DNA of 64,000 nucleotides from Desulforhopalus sp. IMCC35007 (GTDB taxonomy: Bacteria > Desulfobacterota > Desulfobulbia > Desulfobulbales > Desulfocapsaceae): contig NZ_SWCN01000002.1 in assembly GCF_005116575.1 (NCBI RefSeq), forward strand, positions 310,001 through 374,000. Reading direction: 5' to 3'. A program made the position numbers and the translations under genes. Of this stretch, positions 1 to 7,685 are shown piece by piece. Under the pieces are notes generated by a model. The model was not told the origin of the DNA, ran no database searches, and worked only from the letters and a program-made list of their open reading frames with translations. Numbering within the stretch: the stretch's first letter is position 1; each line of letters opens with the position of its first letter.

Positions 1-714
1 AATGCCATTGTAGCCTTTTCCTCCGGTTCTCTTCTCAATATCGCCACCGGAAAATACGGTCAGTGGACAGAAAATGATGTGCGCTGGCTCGCCTCTGCCG
101 GAGCCGATTTCGGAGCCGTTATCGTGAAAGGTGATTCCAAGTTCAAAACCCTGGATGATCTGATGAATCAGCTAAAAACCGCTGAGAACAGTGTCGTCAT
201 CGGTGCGGGTGGCTCTGTTGGTTCCCAGGACTGGATGAAAGCTGCACTGCTTGTCAAGTCGGTTGAAAAAGACCCCAAAAAGATGCGCTATGTTGCCTAT
301 GATGGTGGTGGAGATGCTATCGCCGGGCTTCTTGGTGGCAGTATCGAGGCATACATGGGTGATGTCGGTGAGATGGCTTCCCATCTTGATGGCAGCATGA
401 AAATTCTCGCGGTCATGTCCCCTGAAAGACTGCCTGCGCCTTTTGACCAGTTTCCAACGACCAAAGAACTGGGCTACGATGCTGAATGGACCATCATGCG
501 CGGTTACTACATGGGCAAGAACGTCTCGGATGAGGCTTACAACGCCTGGGTAGATGCCTTCAAAGCAGCGTATGCTACAGAAGAATTCGCCACAATACAG
601 AAAGAAAAAGGTCTCATGAAGCTGAATATGGCAGGCGCAGAGTTTGACGCAGACGTGAAAAAACGCGTTGAACGGATGCGTGGAATTGCCAAAGAAGCAG
701 GTCTGATCAAGTAA
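1..714 (+). CDS. tctC: TctC-family tricarboxylate-binding protein (3' part)
   Basis: Periplasmic solute-binding component of a tripartite tricarboxylate transporter, which captures a carboxylate and hands it to TctAB. The reading frame is open from base 1, so the 5' end including the signal peptide lies outside the window; the ATG at 79 is internal. The visible 237 residues match the C-terminal two thirds of the TctC fold: a Gly-rich ligand-loop stretch (IGAGGSVGSQD), the YDGGGDAIAGLLGG segment near the hinge, and the terminal helices ending in EAGLIK. TctB and TctA follow in the canonical order. The ligand cannot be told from sequence; family members bind citrate, other tricarboxylates, dicarboxylates or aromatic acids. 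Family assignment is firm. Confidence 0.93.
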   Translation, partial: NAIVAFSSGSLLNIATGKYGQWTENDVRWLASAGADFGAVIVKGDSKFKTLDDLMNQLKTAENSVVIGAGGSVGSQDWMKAALLVKSVEKDPKKMRYVAYDGGGDAIAGLLGGSIEAYMGDVGEMASHLDGSMKILAVMSPERLPAPFDQFPTTKELGYDAEWTIMRGYYMGKNVSDEAYNAWVDAFKAAYATEEFATIQKEKGLMKLNMAGAEFDADVKKRVERMRGIAKEAGLIK

Positions 715-726
715 TTACTGAAAAAT

Positions 727-756
727 ATCCCCGGCCTGACCTTTCAGGACGGGGAT
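727..756 (+). other. Intergenic hairpin between tctC and tctB
   Basis: ATCCCC (727-732) pairs with GGGGAT (751-756), and CCTGA pairs with TCAGG inside. No U-run follows. A hairpin just after a binding-protein gene commonly stabilises the upstream mRNA or partly terminates it, so that the binding protein is made in excess over the membrane subunits. That role is inferred here. Confidence 0.6.
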
Positions 757-770
757 AATCGGAGGAAAAG

Positions 771-1223
771 ATGGCGGATAGAATTTTCGGCTGTATAGCC
801 CTGGCCATTGCTCTCGGCTATGGTTTTATTGCCTTTACCATAATTGAAGCACCGTTTCAGTATGACCCGCTTGGTCCTGAGACCTGGCCGCAGATACTCT
901 CCGTATTTGCCTGTCTCTGCTGTCTGTATATCATCGTCCTGCCCGACGGAACCAGACTGAAGGTTTTGGGATCGACGCTGATGCGTATTGCAATCCTGCT
1001 GATCCTATTGTCGGCTTACGCCTACCTCTTTGAGCCGATCGGCTTTATCCTGTCAACCACCCTGTTCTGCCTGGTGTTGTCAAGAATTCTTGGAGCAACT
1101 GCCTTGCAGGCGGTTGTCTTCGGTGTGGCTTCGGGCACATTTGGTTATCTGCTCTGTGCTGTAATACTCGACCTGAATCTGCCGGAAGGGTTTATTCTCA
1201 AACTATTGCGAGGACTGTCATGA
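771..1223 (+). CDS. tctB: TctB-family small membrane subunit
   Basis: Small inner-membrane subunit of the tripartite tricarboxylate transporter. The 150 residues form about four hydrophobic segments (roughly residues 5-25, 40-58, 78-100 and 112-135), the usual TctB topology and length. A strong ribosome binding site, GGAGG at 761-765, precedes the ATG. The stop codon overlaps the tctA start as ATGA, implying translational coupling. It works with TctA as the permease partner of TctC. TctB proteins are poorly conserved, so the call rests on size, topology and its position between tctC and tctA. Confidence 0.9.
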   Translation: MADRIFGCIALAIALGYGFIAFTIIEAPFQYDPLGPETWPQILSVFACLCCLYIIVLPDGTRLKVLGSTLMRIAILLILLSAYAYLFEPIGFILSTTLFCLVLSRILGATALQAVVFGVASGTFGYLLCAVILDLNLPEGFILKLLRGLS

Positions 1224-2737
1224 ACGAGGTATTAGCGGGTCTCTATACAGGTTTCGGGGTAGCCCTCGCCCCGATGAATCTCCTTTATGTGATAGTCGGT
1301 TGTTTCTCAGGAACACTCATCGGTGCCCTGCCAGGAATCGGACCCATTAACGGTGTGGCTATTCTTTTACCCATTGCCTACAGTCTTGGTTTGCCTCCTG
1401 AATCGGCTCTGATCCTGCTTGCCGGGATTTACTACGGGGCGGAATACGGTGGCAGAATCTCATCCATTCTGCTTAATGTCCCGGGGGATGCCGGAGCGGT
1501 ATTTACCACTCTTGATGGCAACCCCATGGCCAAGAATGGGGAGGCAGGCCGGGCCCTGTCGCTGTCAGCGGTAGCATCTTTTGTCGGCGGGACCTTTGCG
1601 GTTATCCTCATGAGTCTTTTCGGACCAATGCTGGCCTCTGTGGCGATTCATTTCAACCCGTCAGATTATGTCGCCCTGATGGTTTTCGCATTTACCTGTC
1701 TGGCCTCTCTTGTTGGCAAGAATCCTGTAAAAACACTGCTCGCCGCTTTAATGGGCCTGATGATCGCCTCTATTGGAATTGATGCCAATACAGGAGTTGC
1801 CAGGTTCACCTTTGGCGTTCCTGATATTCTGGCAGGTATTGATTTTCTGGTCATCGTCATTGGTCTTTTTGGTATGGGCGAGCTCATCACCCTGGTAGAA
1901 CATCAGATAACAGGTAAGTTGAAAGTCCTGCCGGTTGGCAAGAGCTTTGTCTCATTAAAGGATCTGGCTGTTGTTAAATGGGTCGTGTTCCGCTGTTCGA
2001 TGCTCGGTTTTTTCATCGGAGTTCTGCCAGGAACCGGTGCATCCGTGGCCTCGGCTGTGGCTTATGGAACGGAGAAACGTATAGCCGGGAAAAGTGGTGA
2101 GAACTTTGGGAAAGGAGACATTCGTGGTCTTGCTGCACCTGAAGCCGCCAATAACGCCTCGGCGGGTGGAGCCATGGTTCCCATGTTGACTTTGGGAATT
2201 CCGGGTTCCGGTACGACCGCCATCCTTCTTGGTGCTCTACTGCTGTTTAATATCACCCCTGGACCCTTGATGTTTCAACAGCGGCCTGAAATTGCCTGGG
2301 GTTTGATCGCCTCCATGTATATTGGCAATCTTGCACTACTGGTCATCAACCTGCCGCTGGTCGGATTTTTTGCCCGATTGCTCACAATTCCGCAGAAATA
2401 TCTTACCCCCCTTATCGCCGTCCTCGCCTTTATCGGGGTCTACTCGGTGGTGAGTAATCCTTTTGATCTGTATATGATTATCGGCCTTGGACTTTTTGGC
2501 TGGCTCTTGAAAAAAATGGGGTTTTCTCTTGCTCCGGTTATTCTCGGGGTGGTTCTGGGCAACCTGTTTGAAGATAATCTTCGCCGGGCCCTGTCTATTT
2601 CAGGTGGTGATTGGAAGGTGCTTGTTGAGTCGTCAAGTAGTATTATCATTTACGTCCTCACTGTACTGATCCTCTTTGTACCGCCGCTTTATGGCAGGAT
2701 AAAGAAAAGCAGAATGGAAAAGAAGACGGCAGAATAA
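1220..2737 (+). CDS. tctA: TctA-family large permease subunit
   Basis: Large inner-membrane permease of a tripartite tricarboxylate transporter, thought to use an ion gradient rather than ATP. At 505 residues it has the normal family length, with about 10-12 hydrophobic helices and the typical Gly/Pro-rich signatures: GALPGIGPINGVAILLP near residue 35, IYYGAEYGGRISSILLNVPG near 70, and the second copy GVLPGTGASVASAVAYG near 265 with EAANNASAGGAMVPMLTLGIPGSG near 310. These two related GxxPGxG regions are the family hallmark. The start overlaps the tctB stop by four bases. The substrate is unknown. Confidence 0.95.
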   Translation: MNEVLAGLYTGFGVALAPMNLLYVIVGCFSGTLIGALPGIGPINGVAILLPIAYSLGLPPESALILLAGIYYGAEYGGRISSILLNVPGDAGAVFTTLDGNPMAKNGEAGRALSLSAVASFVGGTFAVILMSLFGPMLASVAIHFNPSDYVALMVFAFTCLASLVGKNPVKTLLAALMGLMIASIGIDANTGVARFTFGVPDILAGIDFLVIVIGLFGMGELITLVEHQITGKLKVLPVGKSFVSLKDLAVVKWVVFRCSMLGFFIGVLPGTGASVASAVAYGTEKRIAGKSGENFGKGDIRGLAAPEAANNASAGGAMVPMLTLGIPGSGTTAILLGALLLFNITPGPLMFQQRPEIAWGLIASMYIGNLALLVINLPLVGFFARLLTIPQKYLTPLIAVLAFIGVYSVVSNPFDLYMIIGLGLFGWLLKKMGFSLAPVILGVVLGNLFEDNLRRALSISGGDWKVLVESSSSIIIYVLTVLILFVPPLYGRIKKSRMEKKTAE

Positions 2738-2784
2738 TACGTTCAGATTTCCTGTATGGGTAAAGCAGGTCGAAGATAGGGGCT

Positions 2785-3861
2785 ATGGCTGAAAAATCCT
2801 TAAAGTCACGGTTACAAAACAGTAGCCCCTTACAGGTTGTGACTACGCTGTTGATTGGTACCTGCGGAGCAGTGGTCGCAATTGTGGCAGGCCTTCCTGC
2901 GGCCGCTCTGATAGGCTCAACCCTGGCTGTTTCTGTTGTTTCTTTTGGCAGATTACCAACGTCCGTGCCTGGCTGGTTGCGCAATATGGCCTTTGCCGCC
3001 ATCGGTTGTTCCCTTGGTTCGGGGATTAACACAGATTTTTTTGAACTGGCAGTCAAGTGGCCACTCAGCCTGAGTGGCCTTGTGCTGGTTATGGGGGTGA
3101 TACTCTTTACCAGCAGTTGGGTGTTGACCGCATTTTTCAATCTATCAAAGATCACCGGGATCCTTGCCGCTTCCCCTGGAGCATTAAGCTATTCACTTGC
3201 CATAGCTGCTACCGGCATTGGTGATGCCAGGGCAATAATCGTCATTCAAAGTATCAGGTTGCTGTCGATTACGACCTGTCTGCCTCTGATTCTTGACGTT
3301 TTAAACCTCGAGCATGGCAGGGGTGGCAGCAGTCAACACGGCAGTCTGCCTCTTATGGCAACGGCTGGAGTGTTTCTTATGACCCTGGTGTTTGGTTTTC
3401 TGCTGAGCAAAAAGAAACTGCCGGCAGCCTATCTCATTGCAGGTGTTCTGGTGAGCGGTGTCCTGCATTATCTGGGGGTTGTTTCCGGACGACCGCAAAC
3501 CGCGTTCCTGTGGACAGGCTTTGTTATTACAGGGGCTGTCATTGGGGCAAGGTTCACCTCTATTCCTCTGGCTGATATTAAGCGACTGGTCGGTGGCGCC
3601 CTTGCTGTGGTTGTTGTTTCCAGCAGTATTGCAGCGCTGTTTGCCGCCCTTGCGGCCAAAGTCCTTGACCTGCCTTTTGGTCAGCTCTGGGTCTCTTATG
3701 CCCCGGGTGGGGTTGAAGCAATGGCGGCAATGGCGCTTTCCCTCGGCTATGACTCGGCCTTTGTTGCGACCCATCACCTTTTTCGAATCATTCTGCTGCT
3801 TTTTCTTCTTCCCTTTCTGCTGCGGGTTCTGAGAAATAAAGAAGACAAGGCCTGCATATGA
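2785..3861 (+). CDS. AbrB-family integral membrane protein (putative transporter)
   Basis: Polytopic membrane protein of the Pfam AbrB family (PF05145), historically mislabelled 'ammonia monooxygenase' and unrelated to the AbrB DNA-binding regulator. The 358 residues consist of two similar halves of about five helices each. The first contains GLPAAALIGSTLAV and LGSGINTDFF, the second SYAPGGVEAMAAMALSLGYDSAFVATHH, which is the strongest family motif. The ATG follows an AGGGG ribosome binding site. It lies 47 bp after tctA and before a strong terminator, so it is probably the last gene of the tct operon. A transport role is likely but no substrate is known. Confidence 0.85.
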   Translation: MAEKSLKSRLQNSSPLQVVTTLLIGTCGAVVAIVAGLPAAALIGSTLAVSVVSFGRLPTSVPGWLRNMAFAAIGCSLGSGINTDFFELAVKWPLSLSGLVLVMGVILFTSSWVLTAFFNLSKITGILAASPGALSYSLAIAATGIGDARAIIVIQSIRLLSITTCLPLILDVLNLEHGRGGSSQHGSLPLMATAGVFLMTLVFGFLLSKKKLPAAYLIAGVLVSGVLHYLGVVSGRPQTAFLWTGFVITGAVIGARFTSIPLADIKRLVGGALAVVVVSSSIAALFAALAAKVLDLPFGQLWVSYAPGGVEAMAAMALSLGYDSAFVATHHLFRIILLLFLLPFLLRVLRNKEDKACI

Positions 3862-3890
3862 GAAGAACAGCGGCGGATGTTCAACTGCAA

Positions 3891-3924
3891 AAAGCAATGG
3901 GAGGTAAGGGGCTCCCATTGCTTT
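3891..3924. terminator. Bidirectional terminator hairpin
   Basis: A perfect 13-bp stem, AAAGCAATGGGAG (3891-3903) with CTCCCATTGCTTT (3912-3924), encloses an 8-nt loop between convergent genes. With T-rich sequence on the plus side it should end the tct-AbrB operon and also the flavoprotein transcript from the other strand. Confidence 0.8.
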
Positions 3925-3965
3925 CTGCGGTTTTACTGGCGTGTGTTACAACGTAAGAACAGTAA

Positions 3966-5327
3966 TCACTGAGCGGCTTTTAATTTCTGCAACGCATGCT
4001 CTGCGGCAATAGTGATTGGCTCTGCACTGGGCTCAGAAGAGATGTCCGGGTTACAGGCAGAAGTAAAGGTTGTGAGTTCAGAAATTGTTCTTCCGCCAAG
4101 GATGAATGCGGAAACTGCATCAATTTCTCTGGCCGGGGCAATGGCATGGCTGACAATCTGTCCCCCGATCAATTTTTCTGTCTTTTTGTCAAAAACCAGC
4201 TTGAGTTTCCATGGTTTCATCCCTGGAATCATGCCATGTTTGCTTCGTGAATCCACCACGGCGCAGACGGTTTCAATACCTTCTCTGGCGGCGTTGGCTT
4301 CGGTCAGCCCGGTTGCGGTGATGGTCATGTCAAACATTTTACAGCCACCGGCATCAAGTACCCCGGGAAACTCAATGGAATAACCGGCGAGACGTTTTGC
4401 AGCGAGGCGTCCCTGGACAACGGCTGGCCCGCGCAGTTGTCCTGGGGTCGGCTTTTTGGTAATGAAATTGAATTTTTCCACACAATCACCACCCGCTAAA
4501 ATATCCGGGTTGGAGGTTTCCTGAAATGTATTCACCTTAATGCCAAACTGGCCCATCTCGAGACCAATATCTTTTGCAAGTTGAATATTTGGTCGAACTC
4601 CAACATTCATAAAAACGATATCAGCATCAAGGGTTTTACCCGATGACAGCTCTACGCCGACGACCTTGCCATCCTTGCCAATGAGTCTTTCAACCTTTAC
4701 TCCGGTCTGAATGTTCAGACCTTTTTCTTCAAGATAGGTCCTGACCGAATCTGACATATCTTTATCAAGCATTAAGGGAAGAGGTCGGTCCATCAGCTCA
4801 ATGATGGAAATGTTATAACTCTTTGGTGCAGTCTCTTCGAGCAGAGAAGCGATTTCCATACTGATGAAACCGGCGCCAATAAAGATAATATTTTTACTTT
4901 TCCCGCTACCTACAGCAGCTTTTATCTTTTCTGCATCGGGAAGCCCACGCAGTGTCATTACCCCCTGAAGATCGTTACCTTCTATGGGTGGAATAAACGA
5001 GCTGGACCCTGTGGCCATGTACAACTTGTCATAGTTATACTTATCGCCTTTCGCGGAAAAAACGGTTTTGGTTGCGGTATCGATCTTTACAACTTCATCG
5101 TTTACGACATTTATGCCTTGCCCCTGAAGCATTTTGTCAGGAACAATTATTGATTCGCTGCTAGCCAGACCGGCTATTACATGAGGCAGAGCTCACCTTA
5201 CAATGAAAAAATCTTCTTTACGGATAACAGTGACATCAACTTCGGGCATGAGTTTTTTGGACATCATGGCTGCCGGTCCACCGGATCCGCTACATCCTAC
5301 GATTACAAGTTTTTCACCTTTTTTCAT
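3966..5327 (-). CDS. Selenocysteine-containing FAD/NAD(P) disulfide oxidoreductase, CoA-disulfide reductase/NADH oxidase-like
   Basis: Flavoprotein of the pyridine nucleotide-disulfide oxidoreductase superfamily. Standard translation starts only at 5132, but the frame continues upstream through one TGA (5195-5193) to an ATG at 5327 with the strong ribosome binding site AAGGAGATACC. The restored 453-residue protein gains the missing FAD-binding GxGxxG (VIVGCSGSGGPAA, residues 8-20). TGA is residue 45, in FIVR-U-ALPHVI, which aligns with Cys44 of the paralogue at 6067-7425 (LVPCGIP). That position is the redox-active Cys of CoA-disulfide reductase and NADH oxidase. A hairpin with a GGTCT loop lies 16 nt after the TGA, as in bacterial SECIS elements. 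The second Gly-rich NAD motif (IFIGAGFISMEIA), the C-terminal FAD segment (LAGGDCVEKF) and the dimerisation domain are all present. Readthrough as Sec is inferred but strongly supported. Substrate may be a CoA or low-molecular-weight (per)disulfide. Confidence 0.88.
5162..5195 (-). promoter_or_regulatory. UGA selenocysteine codon and bacterial SECIS-like hairpin
   Basis: On the minus strand, TGA (5195-5193) is followed by 16 nt and then TAGCCGGTCTGGCTA (5176-5162): a perfect 5-bp stem with the loop GGTCT. An outer CTGC/GCAG pairing can extend it. Bacterial SECIS elements need a short hairpin about 16-37 nt after UGA with a G among the first two loop bases; the E. coli fdhF loop also contains GGUCU. 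SelB binding is inferred from this match. Confidence 0.85.
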
Positions 5328-5477
5328 GGTATCTCCTTTTTTAAGTTAACGACGACTGCTGTTGTGTTGTACGATGTACTATTACTGTTGTCAGGCACTC
5401 TTCCAATTGTAACTGCTGCCAGATTTGGCAACTGGCTGAAGGCGCCCCGCTCTCATGAGCAGGTCTTGACCTTGCAG

Positions 5478-5807
5478 TCATGCATTACCCTGCAGGTCTG
5501 ACAGTAATGCCTGAAGTGCTGTAAAAGACTGGATACCGACCAGGCGCTTTATTTCCCTGTTTTTTTGGTAGATGACGAGGGTCGGCACCGTCTGGATATT
5601 GATTTTTTCTGCAATTTCTGGATGGCTTTCCACATCAACCCGGGCAATTGTTACGATTCCAGCAGATTTTTTTGTCAGGCTGACAAGTATCTTATGCTGA
5701 TTCTGGCATGGGGATGACCAGGGAATGCCAAAGGCAATAAGACTTAAATCCAAACATCTAACCGTTGTAAACTCTTCTGTATTGAGTAGCCTTATCGCTG
5801 CGCTCAT
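5478..5807 (-). CDS. Thioredoxin-like protein with WSSPC active site
   Basis: Small thioredoxin-fold protein, 109 residues from the chosen start. It keeps the Trx landmarks: the active-site strand and helix (FGIPWSSPCQNQ), ARVDVESHPEIAEKINIQTVPTLVIY with the cis-Pro at TVPT, and a C-terminal helix. The usual WCGPC is WSSPC here, so the N-terminal nucleophilic Cys is Ser (codon TCA) and only the resolving Cys remains. A normal dithiol reductase cycle is therefore not possible. Upstream in-frame ATGs at 5846 and 5834 exist, but 5807 gives the standard Trx length and has AGG 8 nt before it. It lies upstream of the Sec flavoprotein on the same strand, behind a sigma-54-like promoter, and could be its partner protein or a persulfide carrier. 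Confidence 0.8.
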   Translation of the reverse strand: MSAAIRLLNTEEFTTVRCLDLSLIAFGIPWSSPCQNQHKILVSLTKKSAGIVTIARVDVESHPEIAEKINIQTVPTLVIYQKNREIKRLVGIQSFTALQALLSDLQGNA

Positions 5808-5870
5808 CTTTTTTACCTGTTTGTCATTTTCCATTTTGAAGGCCATGACCAGTTGTTCGGTAATTTAACT

Positions 5871-5886
5871 AGCAACTTTCATTCCA
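5871..5886 (-). promoter_or_regulatory. Sigma-54 promoter of the trx/Sec-flavoprotein unit
   Basis: The minus strand reads TGGAATGAAAGTTGCT. The GG and GC pairs are exactly 10 nt apart, as in the sigma-54 consensus TGGCACG-N4-TTGCW. Transcription would begin near 5860, just before the thioredoxin-like gene. A GGTAACGTTAC palindrome lies 94 bp upstream, a usual distance for an enhancer-binding protein. Confidence 0.65.
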
Positions 5887-5979
5887 TAATAATTTTTGTG
5901 TATAACGTATTTAAAACATTAGAGATGTTGTTGCATGATGGGCGGTTGAAGGCTGGTGTACGGGTTGTCCTGCAGTTTA

Positions 5980-6012
5980 GGTAACGTTACTGTGAACATA
6001 AGGTAACGGTCT
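5980..6012. promoter_or_regulatory. Putative enhancer site: GGTAACGTTAC palindrome plus degenerate copy
   Basis: GGTAACGTTAC at 5980-5990 matches 11 of 12 bases of the perfect GGTAACGTTACC found at 7619 and 11879. A degenerate second copy (GTAACGGTCT, 6003-6012) is centred 22 bp away, two helical turns. It probably binds the activator encoded at 11918-13321. Confidence 0.6.
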
Positions 6013-6015
6013 TAG

Positions 6016-6042
6016 AAGGCCCGGTTTGCTGGACCGGACCTT
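6016..6042 (-). terminator. Hairpin after the Cys-type flavoprotein gene
   Basis: On the minus strand AAGGTCCGGT pairs with ACCGGGCCTT over 10 bp (one G-U) around a 7-nt loop, 24 nt after the stop codon at 6067. There is no long U-run, so termination may be imperfect and the next genes also have their own promoter. Confidence 0.55.
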
Positions 6043-6066
6043 TTACTGGATAATCAAGACTCTTGT

Positions 6067-7425
6067 TCAGGACAGGTAGCTGTTTCGTTTTATGGCAATC
6101 ATCTCAGCGGCCTTTATGAGTGGATAGGCCGTAGGCGGACCGGTTAACAATGGATGTGTACCTATCTGAGAGGTGAGAACCCCTTCCACCGTCATTCTGT
6201 TCTGGACGATAAAGCCAATCAGATTGGTGAGTTCTCCAACGGATCTTCCACCAAAGACCTCACCGCCGAGAATGATTCCGGAATCTTTGGAAGCGATTAA
6301 TTTGACAAGTTGCTTGTGAGTGCCGGGCAGGCTGCCAGGATGACAATCTACTCCCTCAAACATACCGGTAATGACCTCAAAGCCACGTTCCTTCGCCAGA
6401 TCTTCCGTTACACCTGCGGCACCAAAGGCATCTTCCCCGATTGCTGTGCAGAAAATAGAAATAGTGCCATTAAAAGCGCGAACCGTTGATAGTTTATAAA
6501 GATTCATCCCGGCAATCCGTGCCTCTGCACAGGCTGTAGATGCAAGCATGGTTCGTTTTGGTGTGCGGGTAATAAAGCTGAATTTTTCCGCACAATCTCC
6601 CACTGCAAAAATATCAGGGTTAGCCGTTCTCATATATTCGTCGACCTTGATAAAACCCATTTTATTGACGGCAAGCCCCGCTTCTTTTGCCAGATCTGAG
6701 TTGGGGTGGTAGCCAACAGAAAGGATAACGGCATCTGTATCCAGCACTGTTCCGTCATCAAGGGCCACTCCGGTAACCTTTGTCTCGCCTAATATCTTCT
6801 GAACTTTCTTGCCACAAGAGAGCTTGACTCCTCTGGCTATCAGGGCATCTTCTGCTCTTGAGGCCAGCTCTTTGTCGAAAGCAAGACTGAGGACATGGGG
6901 TAACAATTCAACGATAGTGACATCCTTACCGGCTTTTACCAGTTCGTCTGCCATCTCAACCCCGATAAAGCCGCCGCCTATGACAACAACTTTCTTACAA
7001 TCTGCAAATATGCGGGATTCCCTGTCCAGATATTCTTTGTTTTTCGGGATAAAGAAAACATTTTCAAGATCAATACCTTGAAGCCACTGGGGGCGGATGG
7101 GAGATGATCCCGTTGCAAAAATCAGTTTCTCAAAAGCTATTTTTGACCCATCCTCCAGGGTGCAGGTCTTGTTTTCCTGATGAACGGAGACCGCTTCACC
7201 AATAGTCAGGTCAATCTTGCCGTTTTCCAGAACCATATCTGGAACAACATTTTTTTCACTTGTGTCCAGGGTTCCAAACATATAGGGAATCCCACAGGGA
7301 ACGAGCATTTTGTTTTCCTTGCGTACCAGTGTGACCTGTTTTCCTGGATAAAAATTCCTGGCAGTTGTGGCCGCAACGATACCTGCAGCACTGCCACCTA
7401 TGACCAACACATCAGCTTGTTTCAT
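6067..7425 (-). CDS. FAD-dependent pyridine nucleotide-disulfide oxidoreductase (Cys paralogue), CoA-disulfide reductase/NADH oxidase-like
   Basis: Flavoprotein of 452 residues in the same family as the Sec protein at 3966-5327. It shows the FAD-binding LVIGGSAAGIVAA (7-19), the single redox Cys44 in LVPCGIP, ATGSSPIRP near 105, the NAD-binding VVIGGGFIGVEMADEL near 150, FAVGDCAEKFSF near 270 and the C-terminal dimerisation domain. Enzymes with this single-Cys arrangement form a mixed disulfide with CoA or a Cys-sulfenate and reduce CoA disulfide, persulfides or O2 with NAD(P)H. No rhodanese domain is fused, unlike some persulfide reductases. The gene has its own upstream region with a GGTAACGTTACC palindrome and a weak sigma-54-like promoter. 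The physiological substrate is uncertain. Confidence 0.88.
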   Translation of the reverse strand: MKQADVLVIGGSAAGIVAATTARNFYPGKQVTLVRKENKMLVPCGIPYMFGTLDTSEKNVVPDMVLENGKIDLTIGEAVSVHQENKTCTLEDGSKIAFEKLIFATGSSPIRPQWLQGIDLENVFFIPKNKEYLDRESRIFADCKKVVVIGGGFIGVEMADELVKAGKDVTIVELLPHVLSLAFDKELASRAEDALIARGVKLSCGKKVQKILGETKVTGVALDDGTVLDTDAVILSVGYHPNSDLAKEAGLAVNKMGFIKVDEYMRTANPDIFAVGDCAEKFSFITRTPKRTMLASTACAEARIAGMNLYKLSTVRAFNGTISIFCTAIGEDAFGAAGVTEDLAKERGFEVITGMFEGVDCHPGSLPGTHKQLVKLIASKDSGIILGGEVFGGRSVGELTNLIGFIVQNRMTVEGVLTSQIGTHPLLTGPPTAYPLIKAAEMIAIKRNSYLS

Positions 7426-7490
7426 TTTTCCCTCTTCAATATCTGGTTTTGAATTTTACTTCCTGTCATTACCTCATGTGTAACTGGTAT

Positions 7491-7506
7491 TCCAAGATGT
7501 GTGCCT
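7491..7506 (-). promoter_or_regulatory. Possible sigma-54-like promoter
   Basis: The minus strand reads AGGCACACATCTTGGA. It has the -24 GGCAC and a -12 TTGG in place of TTGC, at the correct 10-nt spacing, 113 bp from the palindrome at 7619. An alternative, TTGGAATACCAGTTACA (7495-7479), has a GG-N10-AC pattern. The deviation at the invariant -12 C makes both tentative. Confidence 0.35.
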
Positions 7507-7618
7507 GATAGAGTCAGGAATAGCAAAATAAAAAGATTGTATGATATTAGCAGTATAGAGCAGTTGTATGCGGTTTTGGCAGACAAAGAGAGGACGTTTG
7601 TAGCTCCTGGAAAAAGGA

Positions 7619-7649
7619 GGTAACGTTACCAGGAGGTGTAAACCGTTAC
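7619..7649. promoter_or_regulatory. Putative enhancer site: perfect GGTAACGTTACC palindrome plus degenerate copy
   Basis: A perfect 12-bp palindrome at 7619-7630 is followed by AAACCGTTAC (7640-7649), a degenerate copy centred 20 bp away. It lies upstream of the 6067-7425 gene and is identical to the site before the sigma-54 activator gene at 11918. Confidence 0.65.
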
Positions 7650-7685
7650 TTGAAAATCCTCTTCACTCCTCGTTGGATCAGGAAA

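Noticed and set aside
1-714. tctC as a truncated gene
   Set aside because: The frame is open to the first base of the window, so the missing start is a window-edge effect.
3301-3918. 205-codon antisense ORF over the AbrB-family gene
   Set aside because: It is a shadow frame with low-complexity Lys/Gln/Arg composition and no ribosome binding site; the plus-strand gene is clearly coding.
3966-5132. Reading the Sec flavoprotein as a 388-residue truncated gene or a pseudogene
   Set aside because: The frame upstream of the TGA encodes the missing FAD-binding region without any frameshift, and the TGA sits exactly at the redox Cys with a SECIS-like hairpin.
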